Virus record (IMG/VR): IMGVR_UViG_3300025137_006726
Coordinates: 1 to 21,093 of that record
Origin: a virus
Direction: 5' to 3' (one strand)
Length of the DNA stretch: 21,093 nucleotides
Within the stretch, counting starts at the first letter, position 1; each line of letters starts with the position of its first letter. The notes under the pieces were generated by a model. It was not told the DNA's origin, made no database searches, and saw only the letters and a program-made list of their open reading frames with translations. Of this stretch, positions 1-6,203 are shown one piece after another. A program made the position numbers and the translations under genes.

Positions 1-338
1 AGTAAGACATCATGTTCAAATTGTAACTTGGCTTCATAGTATGAGCACTCACCTTTTGTCTTACATAATTTTAATATATCTCTATGGAAGTTGTCAACAC
101 CTTTTTGCTCAACTAACATCTGAACATCTGTAGAAGAGCCATAGTACTTACGCCAATCACTCTCTACGCGGGTTCTGCTACGTCTCTTACGTGTTTTTGT
201 TTTAGGAAGTATTTTTGGTTTCCAGAAGAACTTCTTACCAATATATTTTTTGTTTGTGTCTAACTCAGTTATCTGATAGACGAACCCCTGATACTCTTCA
301 GGAGTTTGATTAAATTCTTTATCATTATAAAACCACAT
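1..338 (-). CDS. SegE-like GIY-YIG family protein (3' end outside window)
   Basis: Incomplete protein; the first 112 codons are present and the reading frame runs off the left edge of the window. It reads MWFYNDKEFN..., and residues 18-34 contain the GFVY...KKYIGKKFF arrangement, which corresponds to the two short strands (GIY and YIG) of GIY-YIG nucleases. A basic stretch follows (around residues 44-58), then the SDWRKYYGSS segment near 60-69 and a candidate catalytic Glu at 102 in YYEAKLQ. This pattern matches the SegE-type GIY-YIG family common in T4-like and marine myoviruses, where members are annotated as putative homing endonucleases. Nuclease activity is inferred and many family members are uncharacterised. 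The start codon lies 8 nt beyond the stop of the zinc-ribbon gene, so the two are probably co-transcribed. The Shine-Dalgarno sequence is weak. Confidence 0.75.
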   Translation of the reverse strand, partial: MWFYNDKEFNQTPEEYQGFVYQITELDTNKKYIGKKFFWKPKILPKTKTRKRRSRTRVESDWRKYYGSSTDVQMLVEQKGVDNFHRDILKLCKTKGECSYYEAKLQFEHDVL

Positions 339-346
339 ATAGTTAC

Positions 347-514
347 TTATATGTCTATTGTATCCCCATCATCTTTGTCTTCTTCAAGCTCTTCAAACTC
401 ACAAGGTAATCCACACATAGGGCAATATCTAGGTTGCTCATACTCTTCGTTGATCACCATCACTTGAGTTTCTGTATCACAGGCTGGACACTCTGCCCAA
501 TATTCTTTTTCCAT
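347..514 (-). CDS. 55-aa zinc-ribbon protein
   Basis: Small protein beginning MEKEYWAECPACD. It has a CPAC knuckle (C9, C12) and a second CPMC knuckle (C31, C34) about 20 residues later, the spacing of a zinc ribbon. A third Cys (C38) and a strongly acidic tail (EFEELEEDKDDGD) follow. The start is supported by an AAGGAG Shine-Dalgarno sequence 5 nt upstream of the ATG. The beginning overlaps the 3' end of the 68-aa frame by 55 nt, which is long even for a phage. Zinc binding is a firm inference from the Cys pairs. The role is unknown; such phage ribbons may bind nucleic acid or act as small protein adaptors. It sits between the reductase and the SegE-like gene. Confidence 0.75.
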   Translation of the reverse strand: MEKEYWAECPACDTETQVMVINEEYEQPRYCPMCGLPCEFEELEEDKDDGDTIDI

Positions 515-666
515 TTCTTCTCCTTGAGTTTCATTCCATATGGCCAGGTGCCTTCAGGATCCCACGTTTTATAATTATAGAGTGCTGATTCAAAACTTTT
601 TCTCACTCCATATCCTTTAGACCTTAAAAACTTGTACCAATCAAAAAGTGATTTCACACGCTCCAC
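460..666 (-). CDS. Small protein of unknown function overlapping the reductase 3' end
   Basis: A 68-codon frame that opens with GTG inside the last codons of the ribonucleotide reductase and ends inside the zinc-ribbon gene. An alternative GTG lies three codons on, giving a protein starting MKSLFDWYKFLRSKGYG. The frame fills the 127-nt gap that otherwise separates the reductase from the zinc ribbon, and its composition (aromatic and basic, SLFDWYKFLRSKGYGVRKSF) looks like a real protein. The AAGGTGG just ahead of the start could serve as a ribosome site. I do not recognise the family. The 55-nt overlap with the zinc-ribbon gene counts against the C-terminal portion, so this is a moderate call. 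Confidence 0.5.
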   Translation of the reverse strand: MERVKSLFDWYKFLRSKGYGVRKSFESALYNYKTWDPEGTWPYGMKLKEKKWKKNIGQSVQPVIQKLK

Positions 667-2869
667 CTTGACAGGCTACTGCACCCATTGTATCAATATC
701 AGTAAACTCTTTTTGGTTCAACTGAGATATAAAATCTACCGCTACTATGTTCTGTTGTATCTTTTCCCATTTATGTAGTAAAAATACATCTTTGAGACAG
801 TACTCTGTTTGTTTTAATTCACCTTCAAAGTAGTTGTCTGCAAACTTGTTAAAACGTCTGATCCATTCTTTGTTTAAATCAGACACTTCGCCTCGATATT
901 CATCTGGCATTTGTGCTTGCATAGTTGCATCCCACAAATCTCTAAAGCCAGACTTACGAGTATCTACTATCAAACCAGATGCAAATAATGCAGCTTTGCC
1001 ATACTTAGTAACTATCTCTTCTTCAGATAGTACTTCTGTGTTTGGTGCCTGGGCAAAGTCTTTGTCTCCGCTCCCAGCAAGGAATGAAATACCTGCAAAA
1101 GAATGACGATTTTCATATACATAATCCTCTACTTCAGTCCACATATGTGGTAATACTGTTACTGTGTTTGACACGTTATGACGAATATCTGGATTAGCGC
1201 AAAGCTCAGGATTAGTTCCAGCCTCGACCCAGTTGTTCTGAACTAAACTAACTTTTTCCAAAAGATCTATACCATAAGTCTCTTCTCTGAATAAAGAACT
1301 ATCGGGTGAAATAATTGGAAAGGCTACACAATAATCTGTACCGTTAGCTGACCATACTGATTCTTCCACCATGTATGGATTGGACTCAGCAATAAGCTGT
1401 GCCACTTCTGTATCTTTGTTTAACTGAATATGACGAAGATAGCGAGGAGAATGCTCAGCATGGATACCGCTAGCAGTCTGTAAAAGAACTGAAGCGTTAC
1501 CTGATGGCTTGACACACGTCGTTCTAGCTGCTGGATTGATTCCGATAAGTCCTGCAACTTCTCTGTTAACTTGTTTGACAATCTCTGCCCCTTCAATTTG
1601 AATTTCTTTATTGAATAACACATCTGGATTATTCATCCAGCCTGTTATGGAAACTCCTAATAAAGCTTCTCTTTCAAATATTTTCTTGGTGTTCTTATCG
1701 AGATATCTAAAGTCTGTGTAACCTGCTTGTAGTGTTCCCATGATAGAAGCTGCTCTGCATGCTTTGAAGAACTCTGCAGATGATGTACACTTACCACCAT
1801 TGATCTCTGTAAGGTTACAACCTTGCCATCCTGACTTACCGTTTATCTGTGGATACATTCCAATCTCAACACAAGGGTTAGTTGTGAAGTCTTTATCTTC
1901 AACAAAGTAAAAACCTGGTTCTCCAAATTCTTTTATTGATCCCATAATCTTCTTGAATTGTTCTTTTGTAATCTCATCTCGTACCATTACAGCAGAGTTG
2001 TTAGAACGACCACGCTGTGGATTATCAATAAACCAATTTCCTGTTTTGGCATTTATCATTTCTTCATCTTCGGGTGAAAACAGACAAATGGTTGCAGAGC
2101 GACGAACTCCACCAGCAAGAACAGCATCTGATGCATGCATAGCAATATCGTACACATCAATAGCTCTCAAACGAGAATGGCCATGGAGAACTCTGGATTG
2201 AATAAGATGTTCAATTTTATCTAAGGACTTTCTTAATGGCTCTGGGCCTGGTGCTTTGAACCCACCCGAAATCATTGCTCCTTTTGGACGTACATTATTA
2301 AGATCAAAATATATTTTACGTCCTTCCATTTCAGGAAACTGTCCACCACCAACAAAGTATGATGACATTAATGCCCCTAATGCATCTGCCCAGCCTTCAA
2401 CTGAATCTTCTACAACCCAACCTTTAGCTTGCTTCTTTCTATCTGAGATATCTGGGAGTTTATCTGTATGATGTTCTTGCACTGAGAACCCCGCTCCAGC
2501 GCCGCAGAGAAGCACGTAGAAGAGTTCTGAGAAGAACCTTGGTCTATCAGCATAGGTTGATGTGCAGTTGTACATTCTCATCTGGTGTTTACGTAGTTGC
2601 TCTCCACCAAACTGTAATGCTCTTTGAGCACCTAGTGCATACTTTAGTTTATATAATGATTCTGCTTCATCTATTAACAGAGATAGCTCAGGTGTCATTT
2701 TCTTTGAGTAATATTCTCTATGCATATCCATAACTCTTGATACAGACTCTTCCCAGTTCTCATATCTTTCCTTACTTTCATCCCAACGAGAATACCCTTC
2801 ATAAAATTTAGTCTCTGACATTAATGATCTTAAATCTGTGTCTTTTCTATTTGGGATTACTTTTAGCAT
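641..2869 (-). CDS. rtpR: Adenosylcobalamin-dependent (class II) ribonucleoside-triphosphate reductase
   Basis: Reduces ribonucleoside triphosphates to deoxyribonucleotides for phage DNA synthesis using a B12-generated thiyl radical (EC 1.17.4.2). At 742 aa it is close in length to the monomeric Lactobacillus leichmannii RTPR. Visible active-site elements are C102 in NCTST (redox Cys), NPCVEI with C333 (thiyl) and E335, C351 in QGCNLTEING (second redox Cys), and the C-terminal CQGGAC pair (C733, C738), which re-reduces the active site. No separate small subunit is seen nearby, as expected for class II. The start is supported by AGAGG 7 nt upstream. The enzyme makes the phage dependent on host cobalamin or its supply. 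The family call is secure. Choosing the RTPR type over dimeric NrdJ rests on length and the CxxxxC tail. Confidence 0.93.
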   Translation of the reverse strand: MLKVIPNRKDTDLRSLMSETKFYEGYSRWDESKERYENWEESVSRVMDMHREYYSKKMTPELSLLIDEAESLYKLKYALGAQRALQFGGEQLRKHQMRMYNCTSTYADRPRFFSELFYVLLCGAGAGFSVQEHHTDKLPDISDRKKQAKGWVVEDSVEGWADALGALMSSYFVGGGQFPEMEGRKIYFDLNNVRPKGAMISGGFKAPGPEPLRKSLDKIEHLIQSRVLHGHSRLRAIDVYDIAMHASDAVLAGGVRRSATICLFSPEDEEMINAKTGNWFIDNPQRGRSNNSAVMVRDEITKEQFKKIMGSIKEFGEPGFYFVEDKDFTTNPCVEIGMYPQINGKSGWQGCNLTEINGGKCTSSAEFFKACRAASIMGTLQAGYTDFRYLDKNTKKIFEREALLGVSITGWMNNPDVLFNKEIQIEGAEIVKQVNREVAGLIGINPAARTTCVKPSGNASVLLQTASGIHAEHSPRYLRHIQLNKDTEVAQLIAESNPYMVEESVWSANGTDYCVAFPIISPDSSLFREETYGIDLLEKVSLVQNNWVEAGTNPELCANPDIRHNVSNTVTVLPHMWTEVEDYVYENRHSFAGISFLAGSGDKDFAQAPNTEVLSEEEIVTKYGKAALFASGLIVDTRKSGFRDLWDATMQAQMPDEYRGEVSDLNKEWIRRFNKFADNYFEGELKQTEYCLKDVFLLHKWEKIQQNIVAVDFISQLNQKEFTDIDTMGAVACQGGACEITF

Positions 2870-2949
2870 ATATTACCTCTTTTTACAATATCTATGGGCA
2901 TGCATAGTCGTATTACCATACATGTACGTTTCTTTTCTTTTTGGATAGG

Positions 2950-2978
2950 ATTATATAGGATTTCTCAAATATGGGAAA
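2950..2978 (-). promoter_or_regulatory. Possible promoter for the reductase gene
   Basis: The 145-nt gap between the o-spanin stop and the reductase start contains a perfect TATAAT on the minus strand (2950-2955). The segment 17 nt upstream (TTTCCC) is a poor -35, so the match rests on the -10 alone. Next to it is a small palindrome-like element, CGGGAAATCCCG (2980-2991). The predicted leader of about 75 nt carries a short CTATG/CATAG hairpin and then the AGAGG ribosome site. No clear intrinsic terminator for the upstream late unit is visible here, so read-through is also possible. Confidence 0.35.
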
Positions 2979-3014
2979 CCGGGAAATCCCGCATTAGACA
3001 TAAAAATATTTTTT

Positions 3015-3389
3015 TTATTTAGTTAATGCTTCTTCATAGTAACCTATGATAGCTTGAGAGTCTTTTATGTATCTCCGTAAGTCTCCAATACCGAGTGCTA
3101 GGTTCTCATAGCCCTTTGGAGTGATAGCAAAAAATACACTGTTGCCAGTATCATTGTCTAATCTCTCCATAAACTCTTCTAAGTTATCGTTAGTTACAAC
3201 ATACCAGTCGACAGGAGGATAGACTACTTTCTTAGGTCTTTCCTGGATAGGTATATTCTGTTTTTGGTATTCTGTTTGTACTACTACTTCAGCTTCCGGA
3301 GTCCTCAGACACCCCGTCAGTAACATTGCTGTCATCACTAGGAGGAGTAGTTTCAAGTTCAATCTGGTTAATGAGTTTAGAAACTGCAT
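3015..3389 (-). CDS. Putative outer-membrane spanin (Rz1-like lipoprotein)
   Basis: A 124-aa protein with a basic N-terminus, a hydrophobic stretch (LKLLLLVMTAMLL) and a lipobox LTGC with Cys at 27, so a lipoprotein signal peptide processed by signal peptidase II is expected. The mature part starts with an extended Pro-containing segment (PIQERPKKVVYPPVDW), typical of o-spanins, and continues for about 60 residues. Its first 101 nt overlap the upstream coiled-coil membrane protein in another frame, the classic Rz/Rz1 architecture. It would act in the last lysis step by linking outer and inner membranes. It is longer than lambda Rz1. The assignment rests on topology and gene overlap, not on recognised homology. 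Confidence 0.65.
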   Translation of the reverse strand: MQFLNSLTRLNLKLLLLVMTAMLLTGCLRTPEAEVVVQTEYQKQNIPIQERPKKVVYPPVDWYVVTNDNLEEFMERLDNDTGNSVFFAITPKGYENLALGIGDLRRYIKDSQAIIGYYEEALTK

Positions 3390-3717
3390 TGTCTACCCTT
3401 TCTTCAAGTCCATTAGCATTAGTTAATGCTTCCATAGTCAAATCAATCTTTGCAAATGTGTTTCGTAGTTTATCCAAATGAATGTTTGACTGTTGTAGTC
3501 GTTTAGTCAGGTTTTGGTTAAGCTCCTCAGCTTTTTTCATATCAGCTTGCATTGATTCAACTGTGTTTTGTAATGTCTCTGTAGCTGATTTTAATTTTAC
3601 ATTATTCTCTCTAAGAGTACCAATTGTTTCTTCTGACCATTTGTAGTATGAATATCCAGCATACCCTACTCCACCAAATAATCCAACAATTAATAAAAAT
3701 AAATATACTTTAGCCAT
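3289..3717 (-). CDS. Putative inner-membrane spanin (Rz-like)
   Basis: A 142-aa protein with one N-terminal membrane segment (residues about 4-25, VYLFLLIVGLFGGVGYAG) followed by a long heptad-like helical region (about 30-110) rich in Leu, Asn, Glu and Lys. It ends in an acidic, Ser/Thr-rich tail (TTPPSDDSNVTDGVSEDSGS). One membrane anchor plus a periplasmic coiled coil is the i-spanin plan. The 3' 101 nt are shared out of frame with the downstream lipoprotein gene, which supports a spanin pair. It overlaps the preceding gene by 8 nt (ATG inside the end of the 137-aa gene). No endolysin or holin is visible in this window. Confidence 0.62.
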   Translation of the reverse strand: MAKVYLFLLIVGLFGGVGYAGYSYYKWSEETIGTLRENNVKLKSATETLQNTVESMQADMKKAEELNQNLTKRLQQSNIHLDKLRNTFAKIDLTMEALTNANGLEERVDNAVSKLINQIELETTPPSDDSNVTDGVSEDSGS

Positions 3718-4123
3718 CCATATGACTCCTAAATCTTTTCAATAAGACAGGTTGCTTATTTTTTTTCCTACGACGATCGGTGACATTTATTGGCACGCCA
3801 GTTCGCCTTCTTAAAATATTCTTTGGTAACCTTGGTCCCATGTTCTTTGTATCTTGAGGTATTCCAGCATCGGCAGCTGTCATAGCCTCTTCAGTTATAT
3901 CAGCAGTTTCACATTCACCACAACAGTCCGGGGTACCACAGTCTACGTGATCATGCATGTTGATAAAAAAGTTTGCTTGCTTTTTATCCAATGTAGTAGC
4001 TCCTGGTTTACTTTTTAATGCTCTAGCTTTTGCTACTGTCATCTTTCCTTTTACTTTAGCCTTTAATGTTCCTGGCTTTCCTCTTTTAGAATGACTCTTC
4101 TTTATCAAATCTGAAGTCTTCAT
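3710..4123 (-). CDS. Basic protein with a Cys/His cluster, function unknown
   Basis: A 137-aa protein. The first 45 residues are very rich in Lys/Arg (KKSHSKRGKPGTLKAKVKGK). The middle carries a compact His/Cys cluster, HDHVDCGTPDCCGEC (H57, H59, C62, C67, C68, C71), that could bind a metal. The C-terminal third is again basic (RRRTGVP...RRRKKNKQP). I do not recognise the family. The start overlaps the stop of the 188-aa gene by 4 nt (ATGA), so translation is probably coupled. Position in the late unit and charge are compatible with a nucleic-acid-contacting virion or head protein, but that is a guess. Confidence 0.7.
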   Translation of the reverse strand: MKTSDLIKKSHSKRGKPGTLKAKVKGKMTVAKARALKSKPGATTLDKKQANFFINMHDHVDCGTPDCCGECETADITEEAMTAADAGIPQDTKNMGPRLPKNILRRRTGVPINVTDRRRKKNKQPVLLKRFRSHMDG

Positions 4124-4686
4124 ATCATAAGTTCTCCAGCTGTTGCGTAAACTTTTTGGTTAGTTCTTTTGTGTGTAACTTCATATATGGATAGACCAAA
4201 AATATCACCAACCGGATAACATTTTTTATCTACACTAATAAAATCTCTTTTCCTTACAATATCTTCACAAGTAGAATTAAGTACTTTGTCATTCATTAAT
4301 TTATAGTCACCAGGAGATAATCTTCCATCTTCCAGTACGAACCATTTACTATCTTCAACCAATAAGTCCAAATGGTCAACACCTAACTTATTCAACCCTT
4401 CTACTATTTTGTTTTCAGATATTGTAAATTGTTCTTTAATTAAATATAATGCAGAGGCATACGAACCAATCTTGCCGCCAGGGATAAGCTTCTTAATATT
4501 GAAGACCAGCCGATGGAAAGGAGTGTACGCATTGCGTTCCTCGGCTGTATCTGGTTTTTGTAATCTCTTACCCTTAGCGTCTATAAGGCCCAACTTAAAC
4601 GCACTTGTATCCTCAAAGTTGGTTGTCAACAACTTGAGGAACCTAAATGTATAAACTAGATCACCAGCTCGTTTAAGTATTCCCAT
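4120..4686 (-). CDS. Conserved T4-like phage protein of unknown function
   Basis: A 188-aa protein beginning MGILKRAGDLVYTFRFLKLL, followed by FEDTSAFKLGLIDAKGKR and a TPFHRLVFNIKKLIPGGK segment around residues 55-72. From memory, this N-terminal half resembles a protein conserved in marine T4-like myoviruses next to head and tail genes; no function is established as far as I know. Its SYASALYLIKEQF segment and C-terminal half show no catalytic motif I can name. No signal peptide is evident, though the N-terminus is hydrophobic. The start overlaps the preceding stop by one base (TAATG), and its stop overlaps the next start by 4 nt. Confidence 0.75.
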   Translation of the reverse strand: MGILKRAGDLVYTFRFLKLLTTNFEDTSAFKLGLIDAKGKRLQKPDTAEERNAYTPFHRLVFNIKKLIPGGKIGSYASALYLIKEQFTISENKIVEGLNKLGVDHLDLLVEDSKWFVLEDGRLSPGDYKLMNDKVLNSTCEDIVRKRDFISVDKKCYPVGDIFGLSIYEVTHKRTNQKVYATAGELMI

Positions 4687-5048
4687 TATATTTTCCTTAG
4701 TGCCTCTACTATGTTTGGATCCATCGCGATGTTTGTAAACTCATCATTATGAATATATTTTAAATATATTAGAAAAGGTTTTATCATTGGCCAATGCTTT
4801 TTATCTAGTTTTAGCTTTAACATATTTAATGTCGGTTCTGTTCCAAAAACATTAAATAAAACTATAACATGATTTAGTATTAGTCTTTCTGATATTCTAC
4901 CAGATTCCATATATCTATTCAATAATCTTTTTATATACTTAAATCTTTTTAGATCTTCTTCAAACTCCTCAGCATCAATGTACTTTGGATTGTAATAATA
5001 TCTAGCTGCATATAAGAAGAGATTTTCATCAGTTAATTCAATTTTCAT
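4686..5048 (-). CDS. Conserved T4-like phage protein (DUF7207-like)
   Basis: A 120-aa, mostly helical protein. It starts MKIELTDENLFLYAARYYYN and contains the run RFKYIKRLLNRYMESG, then RISERLILNHVIVLFNVFGTEP. This matches my recollection of a short family found across T4-like cyanophages and pelagic myoviruses (DUF7207), with no known function. It has no membrane segment and no metal or nucleotide motif. The gene is followed with a one-base overlap by the 188-aa conserved phage gene, a neighbourhood I also associate with other marine myoviruses. The family name comes from memory and is less certain than the gene itself. Confidence 0.75.
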   Translation of the reverse strand: MKIELTDENLFLYAARYYYNPKYIDAEEFEEDLKRFKYIKRLLNRYMESGRISERLILNHVIVLFNVFGTEPTLNMLKLKLDKKHWPMIKPFLIYLKYIHNDEFTNIAMDPNIVEALRKI

Positions 5049-5057
5049 ATTAATCCC

Positions 5058-5079
5058 AATAAGGCTGTTTAACCTTATT
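5058..5079 (-). repeat. Intergenic hairpin without U-tract
   Basis: A perfect 7-bp inverted repeat, AATAAGG/CCTTATT with an 8-nt loop, fills the gap directly after the stop of the 175-aa gene and before the DUF7207-like gene. No run of T follows the stem, so it is not a standard intrinsic terminator. It could be an RNA processing or stability element, or a weak attenuator. Confidence 0.5.
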
Positions 5080-5606
5080 TAGGCAGCTTTTGTAGTATCC
5101 TTTGGAGCCTGCATAGAATCTTTCTGTGCATTATCACCTTTTCTCAAAGGAGCTTTTTTTGAAGGATCCTTAAGCTTTTCTGATTCAGGATTATCTACAA
5201 TCTCTTTAGGTGTGTTTAACATATCCATTGCACCTTTAGAAGACTTAGACTTATCATGCATACCTTCAGGTGGCGTTGCACCTTTCATATGCTTGTCACG
5301 GTTCTCTAAGATTCTAGCATATACTGGAGGCAATACATTTTCCATTGTATCAGACATAGATTTTCTATCGTCCTTTTTCTTAGGATTCATTTCTATGTCG
5401 CCTTCTTTGGCCATAGCTTTTTTGACAGTCTTGCGGCGCTTGTGTAGATATTCATCAGACTTATCTACATCTCCATCATTGTCAATATCTTTATCCTTGC
5501 GATCTTTATGTGAACCTTTCAGCGCACTATGATCGACAGGATCCATGTGTTTCTTTTCATTAACTTCGGCATATGCCTCAGATAATTTCTTTATCCATTT
5601 GCTCAT
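5079..5606 (-). CDS. Charged phage protein with an EF-hand-like calcium loop
   Basis: A 175-aa, highly charged, low-complexity protein. Residues 40-51 read DIDNDGDVDKSD, with acidic residues at loop positions 1, 3, 5, 7, 9 and 12 and Gly at 6, a good EF-hand/dockerin-type calcium-binding loop. It is followed by EYLHKRRKTVKKAMAKEG. The rest is Lys/Asp/Ser/Pro-rich and probably disordered, with no other recognisable domain. Similar 'DIDNDGDVD...DEYLHKRRK' proteins occur in marine T4-like phages. AAGGAG lies 8 nt upstream of the start. A structural or scaffold-associated role in the late unit is plausible but unproven. Calcium binding is inferred from the motif alone. Confidence 0.75.
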   Translation of the reverse strand: MSKWIKKLSEAYAEVNEKKHMDPVDHSALKGSHKDRKDKDIDNDGDVDKSDEYLHKRRKTVKKAMAKEGDIEMNPKKKDDRKSMSDTMENVLPPVYARILENRDKHMKGATPPEGMHDKSKSSKGAMDMLNTPKEIVDNPESEKLKDPSKKAPLRKGDNAQKDSMQAPKDTTKAA

Positions 5607-5618
5607 TGTGTGTACTCC

Positions 5619-5921
5619 TTACATCCACATTTGGGCTGCGATTGATCCAGCGATAGCCACCACAGCTACCCAGAATAGTTTATTTATAATACTTACTGTA
5701 TTTGCATTATCTCTTACTTGATCTTCTATGCTATCAAGCTTTTTGCTGAAATGATTCATACGTTCCCAGCCATTATCCTGGGCCTCTTTTATAGTAACAA
5801 TCTTCTCTTCAGCGCGAGCTAAAGAGATCATAGCATCGGTAAGATTATCCAGCTTTTCCTCAATTCTGTCAAGTCGTGCTGCTGTTGTCATACTTATTTC
5901 CGGTGTTAGAGATGGTTTCAT
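5619..5921 (-). CDS. Small tail-anchored coiled-coil membrane protein
   Basis: A 100-aa protein with a helical, heptad-like region (about 14-75, ARLDRIEEKLDNLTDAMISL and similar) and a single C-terminal membrane segment (about 83-98, FWVAVVAIAGSIAAQMW). This predicts a tail-anchored inner-membrane protein with its coiled coil in the cytoplasm or periplasm. Met11 is an alternative start with a slightly better GGAA upstream. The topology resembles phage membrane proteins near lysis genes, but nothing specifically identifies it as a holin or antiholin. I do not recognise a characterised homologue. Confidence 0.7.
   Translation of the reverse strand: MKPSLTPEISMTTAARLDRIEEKLDNLTDAMISLARAEEKIVTIKEAQDNGWERMNHFSKKLDSIEDQVRDNANTVSIINKLFWVAVVAIAGSIAAQMWM
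5681..5688 (-). promoter_or_regulatory. Possible internal T4-type late promoter
   Basis: An exact TATAAATA octamer on the minus strand, inside the 100-aa gene and about 75 nt upstream of the EF-hand-like gene start. It could reinforce late transcription of the lysis-proximal genes. Being inside a coding region of an AT-rich genome, it could also be chance. Confidence 0.3.
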
Positions 5922-5924
5922 AGT

Positions 5925-6203
5925 TTAACAATTCCAACGTCTACGAGCTGCTTTGCCTCTTTCTCCTGTCCAACTTTTTGAACGAGAACAAAAGGCCTTC
6001 CTTCGGTTTGCTGCTTTGCTTCCCGGCTTCAATTTACTTGGCTTAGTAGTAACAGCTGTTTGTAACTTACTTCCTGGATTACGTCTACGATATGCCGCTA
6101 CACCTTTTTGAGTCATACCTGCGCCTTTGTCCACTGATCTTTTGTGACCAGATCCGACTGACATACCAGACATATCTTCTAAAAATGCAGTAAACCTTAT
6201 CAT
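5925..6203 (-). CDS. Small basic phage protein (DUF6321-like)
   Basis: A 92-aa protein. Following a short variable start it has the pattern MTQKGVAAYRRRNPGSKLQT, then KPGSKAANRRKAFCSRS and a C-terminal SWTGERGKAARRRWNC. This matches a small Arg/Lys/Gly/Ser-rich family widespread in phages (DUF6321 as I recall it), usually of unknown function. Cys72 and Cys92 are the only cysteines. The start overlaps the stop of the preceding 437-aa gene by 4 nt (ATGA). High basic charge and late position suggest contact with DNA or RNA, which is inference. Confidence 0.78.
   Translation of the reverse strand: MIRFTAFLEDMSGMSVGSGHKRSVDKGAGMTQKGVAAYRRRNPGSKLQTAVTTKPSKLKPGSKAANRRKAFCSRSKSWTGERGKAARRRWNC

Noticed and set aside
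68-97. TTGACA and TAAAAT with an 18-nt spacer on the minus strand
   Set aside because: It lies inside the SegE-like coding region and lacks the extended similarity shared by the two intergenic-type promoters; its target would be outside the window.
1420-1623. Minus-strand 67-codon frame inside the reductase gene with a hydrophobic end
   Set aside because: It is wholly contained out of frame in a confidently assigned gene and has no ribosome site evidence.
2870-2950. Possible cobalamin riboswitch ahead of the B12-dependent reductase
   Set aside because: The leader is only about 75 nt and shows no B12-box-like conserved sequence; it is too short for a cobalamin riboswitch.
2951-3001. A 16-codon minus-strand frame (MSNAGFPGFPYLRNPI) upstream of the reductase
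   Set aside because: It has no ribosome site and no recognisable feature; such frames are expected by chance.
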